Positions 1 through 8,648 of a stretch of 44,155 nt of DNA are shown here, piece after piece. The stretch comes from an uncultured Desulfobacterium sp. GTDB taxonomy: Bacteria; Desulfobacterota; DSM-4660; Desulfatiglandales; Desulfatiglandaceae. The notes beneath the pieces were generated by a model. It saw only the letters and a list, made by a program, of their open reading frames with translations. It was not told the origin of the DNA and made no database searches. The DNA lies in contig LT984855.1 in assembly GCA_900258555.1 (NCBI GenBank), positions 278,570-322,724 on the forward strand, read 5' to 3'. The translations under genes and the position numbers were made by a program. Every line of letters starts with the position of its first letter. Within the stretch, counting starts at the first letter, position 1.

Positions 1-300
1 TCATCGCCTTGAAACTACGCTAACTCATTCCGGTCAGAAAAACAATAATCCGACCACAACATATTGGGGGCACCCACACAAATGTGCGATGCGGCCAATA
101 TTTTAAAAGTCGATTTTTAAAATATATTTTCTATTTTTATGATATAATTGTTCGGCATGGAACGTTTCAATACGAACGATATTAAAATCACAATTTTCTC
201 TTAATCTCATTTTAATGCTGGCATTTATAAATATGGCTGATATCCAAACAATTATTGGACTATGCTAACAAAGGTTTGGATACAAGGCAACTATGGAGGA
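1..300. other. Left-edge non-coding stretch
   Basis: I see no convincing gene in these 300 bases; both strands carry only short frames. The DNA is AT-rich between 110 and 150. TATAAT at 143-148 could be a -10 element for the downstream + strand operon, but I see no good -35 box at the right spacing, so I do not call a promoter. The first 100 bases could be the edge of something outside the window. Confidence 0.4.
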
Positions 301-408
301 ATGATAATGCTTAATTTTGCTGGCATGAATATCGCTCAAGTCAATAGATATATGAAAGGTTTTTCTAAAATAATAAAATGTGGGGGGAAGCCGTCAAGTT
401 ATGTATAA
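301..408 (+). CDS. Possible 35-residue leader ORF upstream of the YCF48 gene
   Basis: A short frame starts at ATG 301, directly after a GGAGGA motif at 296-301 that is too close to that codon but better placed for the in-frame ATG at 307. It ends with TAA at 406-408, inside the start region of the next gene (ATG 401), so the two frames overlap by eight bases in a way that would allow translational coupling. The peptide has no recognisable domain. It could be a leader peptide, or chance. No function is proposed. Confidence 0.25.
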   Translation: MIMLNFAGMNIAQVNRYMKGFSKIIKCGGKPSSYV

Positions 409-1483
409 CAGATATAGTAAGCACAGTAAGTGGAAATGTGGAATTTTGTCATTCTGTTTGTTTGTTGCAATATTTTTCTCTTCAATCCGTTCGCCTTTTG
501 GTGAGGATGGGCCACCATTGCCCATAGAAGACAATAAATTTGGAGAAAGATGCCCTCCCGGTTTCTGCCAAATGCCTCAAGGTTTTTTAATGAGCCAAAG
601 AGACATGGCATTCGGAGTTCATTTTATTGATGATAAAAGAGGGTGGATAGTTGGCAATTGTGGTTTGGCGTTGATGACGCCAGATGGAGGAATAAGTTGG
701 GAGAAAATAAACATAGCAAACCAAAATTTTAAGGATATTTATTTTTTTGGGGAAAATGGGTGGATAGTAGGCGATGGGGGCCTAATTTTACATACGAGCG
801 ATGGAGGTGCGAACTGGAGCAGACAGCAATCTAACATAAAAAATCCTCTTACATCGGTTTTTTTTCTTGACAGGGAAAAAGGTATCGCAGTGGGGACAGA
901 TGGTATGATTCTAAGCACGAGTGATGGCGGCGCCTCTTGGAAAGCGATTGATATAGACTGGACAAGTATAATTTCAGAGGAGTTAATATCAAATGGGATT
1001 ATTTGCATAAACCTTTATGATGTATTTTTTTCAAATAAACTTTGTGGCTGGATTGTCGGCGATTGCGGGACTGTGCTTAAAAGCGTGGATGGCGGAGAAA
1101 CATGGGATGTCTCTCAAATGGGCTTGTTACCGCCTCTTTTTTCTGTTTGTTTCAAAAATGACCGGGAAGGATGGGTGGTGGGACAAAACGGTTACTTCCT
1201 TAAAACTGAAGATGGGGGGAAGCACTGGCAGAAGGTTCCAAGAATTGCAGAAAAGAGCCTTTATAAAATTAGTATGAACGGTAATTACGGCATAATTGTT
1301 GGAGACAATGGAGTAATATCCAAGACAAACGACGGCGGCAGTACATGGGCTCCTATCAGTTTGGATCTCAAAAAACCTTATCCCTGGCTATCAGATGCAT
1401 TCATTTTACCGTCTGATTCTTTTGCTAATGTTTACATCGTAGGCAAAAGCGTTGCTTTATTAACGCGAATTAACGCAAAATAG
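401..1483 (+). CDS. YCF48-like (BNR/Asp-box) beta-propeller protein, exported
   Basis: About 360 residues. A hydrophobic segment near residues 15-30 looks like a signal peptide or membrane anchor, so the rest should lie in the periplasm. At least six repeats follow, each with G-(W/I)-x-V-G-x-x-G then x-T-x-D-G-G-x-x-W (for example GWIVGDGG and TSDGGANW), the signature of YCF48/Asp-box propellers. I chose ATG 401 because a G-rich site (382-389) precedes it; a GTG at 380 is also in frame. In bacteria without photosystems such propellers often sit beside RND permeases and DUF1302/DUF1329 genes, as here, and are presumed to be assembly or scaffold factors. The name does not imply photosynthesis. 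The fold call is firm; the role is inferred from neighbours. Confidence 0.85.
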   Translation: MYNRYSKHSKWKCGILSFCLFVAIFFSSIRSPFGEDGPPLPIEDNKFGERCPPGFCQMPQGFLMSQRDMAFGVHFIDDKRGWIVGNCGLALMTPDGGISWEKINIANQNFKDIYFFGENGWIVGDGGLILHTSDGGANWSRQQSNIKNPLTSVFFLDREKGIAVGTDGMILSTSDGGASWKAIDIDWTSIISEELISNGIICINLYDVFFSNKLCGWIVGDCGTVLKSVDGGETWDVSQMGLLPPLFSVCFKNDREGWVVGQNGYFLKTEDGGKHWQKVPRIAEKSLYKISMNGNYGIIVGDNGVISKTNDGGSTWAPISLDLKKPYPWLSDAFILPSDSFANVYIVGKSVALLTRINAK

Positions 1484-1549
1484 ATTATCAAAGAATTACC
1501 TAGTGATAGATGAGATGTCAGCGTGGGCTATAAAGGAGGGGGATCATAA

Positions 1550-3883
1550 ATGATAAAAAGATTTAGCAGTGCTTTAATTGAGCACCGACATATTGCTTTC
1601 TGTCTAATTTTTATTGTTACTGTTTTTTTCGGTTTTCAGATCAGGCATATAGTAATACGTACCCAGCTTGAAGACCTTTTTCCTGCGGATCATCCCTTTA
1701 TAAAAATTCACGAGAAATACAAAGATCAACTAGGTAGTCCATTTAAAGTGTTTTTAATGTTAAAGGTTAAGGACGGCGAAATATATAACAGGAAAACATT
1801 AGAGAAGATCAGGCGGATTACCGACAGGCTTGATGCAATTCCAGGTGTCAATCATAATCACATATATTCAATTGGGTCACAAAAACTGAAGAAGCTTAGA
1901 ATCGACAAAGATATGATTCTTACAGAACCAGTTATGCCCGATATCCCATCCTCTATGGATGAATTTAAGGAGATAATCCAATCATCTTCGGGAATTTTTG
2001 GAGTATGGACTTCCCGCGATAATAGTTCGGCAATTTTTAGTGCGGAATTTATCCAACGCGATATGGAATATGATGCCATTTTTAAAGAGCTTCAAAAGAT
2101 AAAAGACGATGAATCCGATGATAACCATATCATTTACATGGCTGGGGAACCCGTATTAATGGGTTGGGTTAACGAATACCAATCAGAAATGTGGTGGATA
2201 TTCGGAATGACGTTTTTATCCCTTTTCGGCCTTCTTTATATTTATTTCAGGAACATTCCTGGAATTATTGCACCCGTTTTATCTACGGTGGTGGGAGGTA
2301 TATGGGGCCTGGGCTTTTGTGGATTGGTGGGCTATAATCTTGAGCCACTTATCTTAGTAATTCCGCTTTTAATTACTGCTAGGGCCTTAAGCCATGCAGT
2401 GCAGATTACCGAGAGATATTTTGAATGTTATTATAAAGTCGGTAATGTAAAAGAGGCATGTATTATTTGCATGACGAGCATACTCCCCCCTGGGACGCTT
2501 GGAATAGTGACTGATGCACTAGGGATTTTTTTCATAGCCGTTGCTCCTGTCCCGGTAATACAAAAACTTGCTTACCTCTGTAGCTTTTGGGCAATTTCGA
2601 TTATTGTTAGCGGCCTTATATTTACTCCTCTTGTTCTCTCTTATATACCTCCCGCAAAAAATATATCCAAAATTGTTGAATACAGAAAGGGTCTGGTTTA
2701 CTCAATATTGACTGCAGTTGGTCGGATGTGTTCTGGAAGAGGTCCTGGCATTATCCTTATAGTAGTGATAATATTGGCTGGTGTTTCGGGTGTTATTGCT
2801 TCCAAGGTTAAAATTGGCGATATTCACCCTGGCAGCCCAATCCTTTGGGAGGATGCTGATTACAATATCTCAGTTGGTCAAATCAACGAAAGCTTTCCTG
2901 GCACGGAGGAGTTATATGTACTAGTTGAAGGAAAGGAGCCAAGGGCCGTAATGAATCCCGATTTTTTGAAAGTGCTAGATACATTTCAGCGTTATATGGA
3001 AAAAAGCCCTCTTGTAGGGCGAAGTCTTTCGGTTGCAGATTTAGTGCCAACCATTCATAGGTCTATATATGCTGGACACCCTAAATTTGAAACCCTTCCG
3101 GTGGAAGAGACCCAATCGGCGCAAATGTTTAATCAAATAGAGGCACATTCCGCACCTGGAGATTATGACCTATATTTTTCTAGAGATGGAAGTGTAGCAA
3201 ATGTAATTATCTGGTATAAAGACCATAAGGGGGAAACACTGAGAAGTGCTGTGTCAAGAGTAAAGAAATTCATGCAGGATTACAAAGATCTTCTTAAAAA
3301 AAAGCATTGCTCCTTTCAACTGGCTTCAGGGAATCTTGGCATCCTCGCTGCGATAAATGACATAGTAGAGAAATCACAGTTGTTGAATTTTGTTCTTGTG
3401 ATGGGGACAACTTTTATTTTGTGTTGGCTTACCTACAGGTCAATTGTGGCTGCATTATTCCTTATTATACCATTAAATATTACTAACATAATTGTCTTAA
3501 GTATCATGAGCGGCCTGGATATAGGCCTCAATATAAATACTCTACCTGTTGTGTCTGTTGGGGTAGGGGTTGGAATTGATTATGGCATATATCTCCTTTC
3601 GAGATTGTGCGAGGAGTTTCAGATCCGAGGTGAATATTCTCGGGATCTTGTTAATGAGGCTTTAAAAACCACAGGTAAGGCCATCTTTTTTACAGCGACA
3701 ACAATGGTCGTTGGAGTGATTTTTTGGTATTTTTTCTCTAGTATGAAGTTTCAGGCAGAGATGGGATTGTTGCTGGCAATTATTATGTTTATAAACATGA
3801 TTGGCGCGCTGGTACTTATTCCGGCGCTTGTAATTTATTTCAAGCCCAAATTTTTGGGAAAAGTTAAACTCTTAGTGGCATGA
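1550..3883 (+). CDS. RND/MMPL-family permease (HAE3-like)
   Basis: 777 residues, within the usual size for single-chain RND permeases of the hydrophobe/amphiphile (HAE3/MMPL) type. A first membrane helix (about 12-32) is followed by a periplasmic domain, a bundle of helices (about 215-370), another single helix (about 400), a second periplasmic domain and a C-terminal bundle (about 610-765) with the glycine-rich stretch VGVGVGIDYG typical of RND TM4/TM10 regions. These pumps use the proton gradient to move lipids or other hydrophobic compounds across or out of the inner membrane. The start is well supported by AAAGGAGGGGG about 6 bases upstream. It lies between the YCF48 gene and a DUF1302 gene in one apparent operon; the next start follows the stop by 9 bases. 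The substrate cannot be read from the sequence. Confidence 0.9.
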   Translation: MIKRFSSALIEHRHIAFCLIFIVTVFFGFQIRHIVIRTQLEDLFPADHPFIKIHEKYKDQLGSPFKVFLMLKVKDGEIYNRKTLEKIRRITDRLDAIPGVNHNHIYSIGSQKLKKLRIDKDMILTEPVMPDIPSSMDEFKEIIQSSSGIFGVWTSRDNSSAIFSAEFIQRDMEYDAIFKELQKIKDDESDDNHIIYMAGEPVLMGWVNEYQSEMWWIFGMTFLSLFGLLYIYFRNIPGIIAPVLSTVVGGIWGLGFCGLVGYNLEPLILVIPLLITARALSHAVQITERYFECYYKVGNVKEACIICMTSILPPGTLGIVTDALGIFFIAVAPVPVIQKLAYLCSFWAISIIVSGLIFTPLVLSYIPPAKNISKIVEYRKGLVYSILTAVGRMCSGRGPGIILIVVIILAGVSGVIASKVKIGDIHPGSPILWEDADYNISVGQINESFPGTEELYVLVEGKEPRAVMNPDFLKVLDTFQRYMEKSPLVGRSLSVADLVPTIHRSIYAGHPKFETLPVEETQSAQMFNQIEAHSAPGDYDLYFSRDGSVANVIIWYKDHKGETLRSAVSRVKKFMQDYKDLLKKKHCSFQLASGNLGILAAINDIVEKSQLLNFVLVMGTTFILCWLTYRSIVAALFLIIPLNITNIIVLSIMSGLDIGLNINTLPVVSVGVGVGIDYGIYLLSRLCEEFQIRGEYSRDLVNEALKTTGKAIFFTATTMVVGVIFWYFFSSMKFQAEMGLLLAIIMFINMIGALVLIPALVIYFKPKFLGKVKLLVA

Positions 3884-3892
3884 AAGGAGGAA

Positions 3893-5371
3893 ATGGTTAC
3901 AATGAAAACTGCGTATCTTGACGGAAAGAAATGGCTATTTATCTTATTATTTCTCTTCTTCGGAGCTATGGAGGCCAGGGCAGATATTCAGCTTTGGGAG
4001 GACAAATTTATTTTAACCGGGTTTCTTCGACAGGAGCTTGCGGTGCATGTGGCCCCAAAAAATCCAAACAATGAGGCTTATCAAGATTCCAATAACAGGA
4101 TAAATCTTTCCAGATCATTTTTTTTGACAGAGTGGATACTCAAACCAAATGATGTATTTAAATTTTATTCAAAGATGAGGCTGATTCACGATCAGACCGA
4201 TATGTTGGAAGATGACCTGTTGGATTATAATGCATTTCCTCTTAGCACACCCAGATACGGATCATATCTAAGGCCTACTGATGACGACAACATCGTTTTT
4301 GAAGTTTGCGAGTTGTATGGAGAGGCCGATCTTGGAAATCTCTGGCTCAGGCTTGGAAAACAGCAGATAGTCTGGGGGGAAATGATCTCGGCTAGGATTA
4401 TGGATATAATAAATCCTCTTGATTACAGTTGGCATTTCATGTTTGAGCCCGAGGAATTTGAAAATATTAGAATTCCTGAGTGGGCGGCACGAATGGTTTA
4501 TAACTTTGATCAAGACACCTTGCCGTGGTTTTCAGAGGCGTTCATTGAGGGATTTTATAACCCGGGGGATGTTTCTCCAAACATAAATCCTCAGCCTGGT
4601 GCGCCTTATAAATTTACACCTGATCCTTCACCGGTATTCGTAACTAATGAAAAAGAAAGGTGGGGTGATGATGAGTTCGGTTTTCGAATCGGGGGCAGGG
4701 TAGGCCAGTTTTTTGGCACCTTGAATTATTTTAACGTATATACAGATTCCGGTTATTGGCAGTATGTATCTGGCGGCCCTAGGCCACCTTTTTTCACTGA
4801 TATAAAATACCCCAAATTAGACATTTATGGCTTAAGCATGAACTATGCTATACAACCCCCTATTGATACTACTGTAACATTTGAAGGCACTTACACACCC
4901 GAGCAGCCATATTACGATATCCAATCAGCAATGCCTGAAATTGTTGAGGAAGGTCAGTGGAAATGGGCTCTTCAATTGCAGCGAAGCACTTTTGTATTTC
5001 CGACACCCATAAGTGCTATGAATCTCAGGATGCAGTTTACCCAGACGGCTGTTGACGGAAACCCTGACAAACTCAAGTCAACACCTGCACCCTTTGATAG
5101 AAAATCCAATAAAGTTGATAAAACGCAGAACGTTCTAGCTTTCTTGGCTGATCAGTATTTTTGGAGCAATCAAATCCTTATTAATGCAAAAGTCATCTAT
5201 GACATGGATGGAGCATACTACATGGTGCCTGGTTTTAAGTACGCTCCTGGAGATTACTGGTATTTCGATATCTACGGGGTATTTTTGGGAGGTTCTGATC
5301 GCAGAGCAGGTACTTTTGCATCCATGTATTGGAGCGACGAGGTTTTTGCGAGGATAACCTATCAATTCTAA
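3893..5371 (+). CDS. DUF1302-type outer-membrane beta-barrel protein
   Basis: About 490 residues with an N-terminal signal peptide ending near AEARADIQ-like residues (cleavage probably after ARA, about residue 30). The mature part is rich in alternating aromatic and polar residues (W, Y, F at strand edges) and ends in an aromatic residue (ITYQF), as outer-membrane beta-barrels do. The motif GKQQIVWGEMISARIMD resembles the conserved GRQ-x-V-x-WGE region of DUF1302 proteins. A ribosome site AAAGGAGG lies just before the start; ATG 3893 is close to it and ATG 3902 is an equally good alternative. It is co-directional with, and 9 bases from, the RND gene, which suggests it is the outer-membrane partner of the permease. 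The fold is likely; transport of a hydrophobic compound is an inference from context. Confidence 0.8.
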   Translation: MVTMKTAYLDGKKWLFILLFLFFGAMEARADIQLWEDKFILTGFLRQELAVHVAPKNPNNEAYQDSNNRINLSRSFFLTEWILKPNDVFKFYSKMRLIHDQTDMLEDDLLDYNAFPLSTPRYGSYLRPTDDDNIVFEVCELYGEADLGNLWLRLGKQQIVWGEMISARIMDIINPLDYSWHFMFEPEEFENIRIPEWAARMVYNFDQDTLPWFSEAFIEGFYNPGDVSPNINPQPGAPYKFTPDPSPVFVTNEKERWGDDEFGFRIGGRVGQFFGTLNYFNVYTDSGYWQYVSGGPRPPFFTDIKYPKLDIYGLSMNYAIQPPIDTTVTFEGTYTPEQPYYDIQSAMPEIVEEGQWKWALQLQRSTFVFPTPISAMNLRMQFTQTAVDGNPDKLKSTPAPFDRKSNKVDKTQNVLAFLADQYFWSNQILINAKVIYDMDGAYYMVPGFKYAPGDYWYFDIYGVFLGGSDRRAGTFASMYWSDEVFARITYQF

Positions 5372-5391
5372 ATCAAAAGGAGGTTTATTAT

Positions 5392-6714
5392 ATGAGGGAT
5401 CAAAATATAAATATAAGCTCTGGCCTATGGCTTTTTTTGACTGCTTTTTTGCTCATATTCTATTTTCCTGGTACCCTTAAGGGAGCAGGCATTCCGTCAA
5501 TTGAGGATGTAATTGAAGAAAAAGCACAAGTGCCCCGCATTGAAGAATTGACAGATGGAAAAGTCAAGGAAGGAGATCTGATAAACAAAGACAATATGGA
5601 TCTGGTCAAGGAATATTTAACGCCAGGCGTTGCTGAGGCCATTAGGCAGGGTATGGTTCTCATAATGAGACCTCAATTACCCGTTGACAAAATAGTTCCT
5701 AAGTTTTTTATAGAACTTACCAAAAAAAATGATGGAAAGGCAATCATTGATGAAAATGGAACAGTTTATTACGAAAAAATGGGAACACCCTGGCCAGGAG
5801 GATGCCCATTTACAAGGCCTAAAAATGCGTTGGAGGCAATGGCTAATACAAAATATGGATGGGTGTTAGACGATGTTAGGCAGTATCCCAACATATTAGT
5901 ATTCAACAGCTCCGATGGGAAAGACTATAAGACATTGTATATGGATCATCTTTATGTAAATTGTAATTGTAGGCATCTTGTGCCTCCTTTCGGCACATAT
6001 CCTGGGTATGAAGATGTTATGTTTAAAAGGATCAGCGTAACAACTTCGCCGCTGGCTCTAAAGGGGCTCGGGCAGTTTACGGTTCGGCATTATGATGATG
6101 CAAAAAAATATGATGCAGGTTTTGCTTACCTTCCGGCATTTAAAAGGACAGTCAGGATAAGCGCGACTACATGGCAGGATAACATCGGCGGATCAGACTG
6201 GACATTTGGGGACGGTGGTATTTTACAGGAGCCATACTCAGACTGGGATTTTAAATCGGCAACATTGAAATATATGCTAATGCCCGAGCCAGACCCACCT
6301 TTTCCCTACATTAAAAAAGACGCAACATTAGATAGTCGACTGCAATTTGATGTTGGCAGGAAATTCGGTAGGCTTGGGTGGGCGATATGGCCTGTATATG
6401 AGGTCGAGGCAATTCCAAAGATTAAACATATATACGGAAAGAAGGTTTTTTACGTCAACACCTGGCCATACTGGCCTGCCACATGGGAGATTAATTTATC
6501 GGATAGCTATGACCGGCAGATGAAATTATGGAAGGTCAGTTGGATGTGTCGTGCAGTGCTCAGCTATAAAGATATGAGCTTTGTCAGCACTAGTAGTGGC
6601 CCTATGCACGATCTACAGACTGGCCACAGTTCAACTTTCTGGTTTATCCAGGAGGTAACCGAGCTCAAACCTGATGACGTAACACTGACGACACTTCTCC
6701 AAGCTGGAAGATAG
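5392..6714 (+). CDS. DUF1329-family exported protein
   Basis: 440 residues from ATG 5392, which has AGGAGG nine bases upstream; a longer in-frame start at 5329 would run into the preceding gene and lacks a site. A signal peptide covers about residues 10-35. The body contains the W-P-G-G-x-P-F segment and a C-terminal region with many W/Y residues (e.g. VWPVYEVEA-like strand pattern), as in DUF1329 proteins, which are thought to have a LolA/LolB-like lipoprotein- or lipid-binding fold. DUF1329 and DUF1302 genes occur together with RND permeases in many proteobacteria. I infer a periplasmic carrier working between the RND permease and the DUF1302 barrel. It is the last gene of this cluster before a strong inverted repeat. 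Confidence 0.8.
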   Translation: MRDQNINISSGLWLFLTAFLLIFYFPGTLKGAGIPSIEDVIEEKAQVPRIEELTDGKVKEGDLINKDNMDLVKEYLTPGVAEAIRQGMVLIMRPQLPVDKIVPKFFIELTKKNDGKAIIDENGTVYYEKMGTPWPGGCPFTRPKNALEAMANTKYGWVLDDVRQYPNILVFNSSDGKDYKTLYMDHLYVNCNCRHLVPPFGTYPGYEDVMFKRISVTTSPLALKGLGQFTVRHYDDAKKYDAGFAYLPAFKRTVRISATTWQDNIGGSDWTFGDGGILQEPYSDWDFKSATLKYMLMPEPDPPFPYIKKDATLDSRLQFDVGRKFGRLGWAIWPVYEVEAIPKIKHIYGKKVFYVNTWPYWPATWEINLSDSYDRQMKLWKVSWMCRAVLSYKDMSFVSTSSGPMHDLQTGHSSTFWFIQEVTELKPDDVTLTTLLQAGR

Positions 6715-6732
6715 TCGAATTAAACAGTATTA

Positions 6733-6781
6733 GCGTCAACCCTGGCTTTATTAATTTTACTATAAAGATCAGGGTTGACGC
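6733..6781 (+). repeat. Perfect 12-bp inverted repeat with inner stem, between DUF1329 and ligase genes
   Basis: GCGTCAACCCTG (6733-6744) pairs exactly with CAGGGTTGACGC (6770-6781), and CTTTAT (6746-6751) pairs with ATAAAG (6762-6767). There is no run of T after either arm, so this is not a standard intrinsic terminator. It may limit read-through, protect the upstream mRNA 3' end, or bind a regulator of the ligase gene that starts 22 bases later. Confidence 0.7.
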
Positions 6782-6802
6782 GCCAAACGAGTGTAAGGAG
6801 AA

Positions 6803-8227
6803 ATGAGGCAAATAATGTCAAGCGTGAAATTCCTTTTTACAGAAGAGAATGTTGGAAAAAGACATGGTGTTTATCCTGACGAGGAACAGGACCGGACAAA
6901 ACCGTATTCTGAAAAATTCTGGTCCAAGGTTGAGACCCTGCCTATAGAGAGAATTCGGGAAATTCAAATGGAAAGATTTAGAAACATCGTGCAATTTGCA
7001 TATGCTCGTAGCCCGTTTTATCGAAGAATATGGGATAATGCAGGTATTAAACCTGAAGATATTCGAGGCTGGGATGATATCAGACATATTCCTATTGTGA
7101 CAAAATACGATTTTGGCGATGATCAAAAAGAAAATCCTCCATACGGGACGGCCTTCACTTCTCCGCCGAATACCCAGTTGAAATATTGGCAGACTTCCGG
7201 AACAACCGCCAAGCCAAGGCTCTGGACTGAGACAAAAGAAGACTGGGAAAATGGGATATTTCTTTACAGCCGTGGGCTTTATGCACATGGAATTCGTCCT
7301 GGCTGGAGGGGATTTTTTGGATTCAGCTATCCGCCATTTATTGCTTTTTGGCTTTGCCATTCGGCATGTGAATCAATGGGTTGTCAAATTGTTCCTAAAG
7401 GACCTCTTTCTACTAAGGCTTGGCTTGGCTTGATCAAAAACCTCTCAACTACTGGTGTTGATTCGTTTTTAGCTGCAACTCCGACGTTTACTATGAGGCA
7501 TGTAGAAATGGCAGAGGAGCTTGGAATCAACTTAAAAGAACTGAATATAAAAGTACTTACCATGGCCGGTGAGCCCGGTGCCTGTGTTCCAAGTACCAAA
7601 AAATATCTGGAAAATGCATGGGCCGCTAAAGCCCACGATCAGTTAGGATCTGTTGAGACAAGCGGGCCGGTTATGTATTCCTGTGCTGAACAGGCAGAAG
7701 AAGAAAATATGTCTGATCATTTAAACCTTGATTCGTTCTTAGTGGAACTGGTTGATCCTGATACACTCAAGCCCGTTGGTGATGGGGAACCTGGGGCCAC
7801 TGTTGTCACTGCGTTGACACGTTTTGGTATGCCGACGATAAGATTTTTGTTGGGAGATTGGATGACGATTTCATATGAGAAATGCAGATGTGGGAGAACA
7901 TTACCCCTGGCCAAGGGAGGAATTAAAGCACGATCTGATGATTTGATTATAATAAAAGGGACTAATATTTATCCATCCCTGATTGAAAATTCTGTCCGGT
8001 CAATAGAAGGACTTTCTCCGGAATATCGAATTAGGGTTAAAAGGACTAACGCCATAGTAATGGTAGAAGCAAAGCCGGGCATTAAAAAAACGGATTATCA
8101 AAAATTAAGTAAAATTTTAGAAGAAGATATCCGTGACAAGACAAGCGTTCGGTTGATGATAGAAGTTAATCCTCCAGGCACATTACCTCGCGAAGATGTC
8201 AAAACGAAAAGAATAATTCGAGAATAA
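6803..8227 (+). CDS. Phenylacetate-CoA ligase (PaaK)-family acyl-CoA ligase
   Basis: 474 residues, slightly longer than the 430-440 typical of PaaK. Adenylate-forming signatures are visible: the phosphate loop QTSGTTAKPR (about 130-140), the DQLGSVET segment at the place of the Y-G-x-T/S-E motif, a GDW-x-T and cysteine pair CRCGR near 355-360, and RSDDLIIIKGTNIYP marking the AMP-binding C-terminal domain hinge. The reaction would be ATP-dependent activation of a carboxylic acid to its CoA thioester in the cytoplasm. The aryl substrate is not readable; the tyrosine of the usual YG-T-E motif is replaced (D-Q-L-G), so the specificity may differ from phenylacetate. AAGGAG at 6795-6800 is very close to ATG 6803; ATG 6815 is an alternative. 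Context suggests activation of a hydrophobic acid brought in by the upstream envelope module. Confidence 0.85.
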   Translation: MRQIMSSVKFLFTEENVGKRHGVYPDEEQDRTKPYSEKFWSKVETLPIERIREIQMERFRNIVQFAYARSPFYRRIWDNAGIKPEDIRGWDDIRHIPIVTKYDFGDDQKENPPYGTAFTSPPNTQLKYWQTSGTTAKPRLWTETKEDWENGIFLYSRGLYAHGIRPGWRGFFGFSYPPFIAFWLCHSACESMGCQIVPKGPLSTKAWLGLIKNLSTTGVDSFLAATPTFTMRHVEMAEELGINLKELNIKVLTMAGEPGACVPSTKKYLENAWAAKAHDQLGSVETSGPVMYSCAEQAEEENMSDHLNLDSFLVELVDPDTLKPVGDGEPGATVVTALTRFGMPTIRFLLGDWMTISYEKCRCGRTLPLAKGGIKARSDDLIIIKGTNIYPSLIENSVRSIEGLSPEYRIRVKRTNAIVMVEAKPGIKKTDYQKLSKILEEDIRDKTSVRLMIEVNPPGTLPREDVKTKRIIRE

Positions 8228-8289
8228 TTCTGACACTCGTTTTGTGACCATCTTAAGGAAGCTCATCAAGAAAATGTTTAGGCTTTGAA

Positions 8290-8585
8290 ATGCCCATTAT
8301 TAATAATCTTTTTTGCTTCACATGGCATGTTTATTCAGAGCCTTATTTGGATCACAAATGGGTTAAGACGACACCGGCCTTCGATTTGCAAACTTGTGAA
8401 ACCAACGGCTTCATTCCTGTTGCATTTGATGGGCTAAATAACGCTATACTTCCGTCCCACTACAAACATGGCAATCTGCATATCGAGTATCTGCCGGACG
8501 CGCTCCTTTTGACAGTGTGCCTCTGCACGATATCCGCAAGGCCTTGATTGAAAGAAACTTGCTAGACATTAGGGAAATAGCTTAG
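8290..8585 (+). pseudogene. C-terminal remnant of a transglutaminase-like protein with a frameshift
   Basis: The frame from 8290 reads F-T-W-H-V-Y-S-E-P-Y-L-D-H-K-W-V-K-T-T-P-A-F, the pattern around the catalytic His and Asp of transglutaminase-like proteins (H-x-Y-x-E-x-Y-x-D-x-x-W-V-x-x-T-P-A-F), then HIEYLPD, the usual family tail. At about 8500 the frame is lost. In the neighbouring frame translation continues sensibly as PFDSVPLHDIRKALIERN and on to TAG 8583-8585, which is the expected end of this family. The N-terminal half with the catalytic cysteine is absent: stop codons block all three frames just upstream of 8290. This is a truncated, frameshifted relic. Confidence 0.7.
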
Positions 8586-8648
8586 TGCCCAAATATCTTA
8601 ATCGAATGAAATCATGAAATTTCCAGTTCTTATTTAAAAGCAATAATA

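Noticed and set aside
401-1483. YCF48 domain as evidence for photosynthesis
   Set aside because: The propeller family is widespread in non-phototrophs; no photosystem gene is present and the neighbours form an envelope module.
6818-7360. 180-residue open frame on the minus strand
   Set aside because: It lies wholly antisense to the acyl-CoA ligase, has no recognisable domain and no ribosome site; the + strand protein is clearly real.
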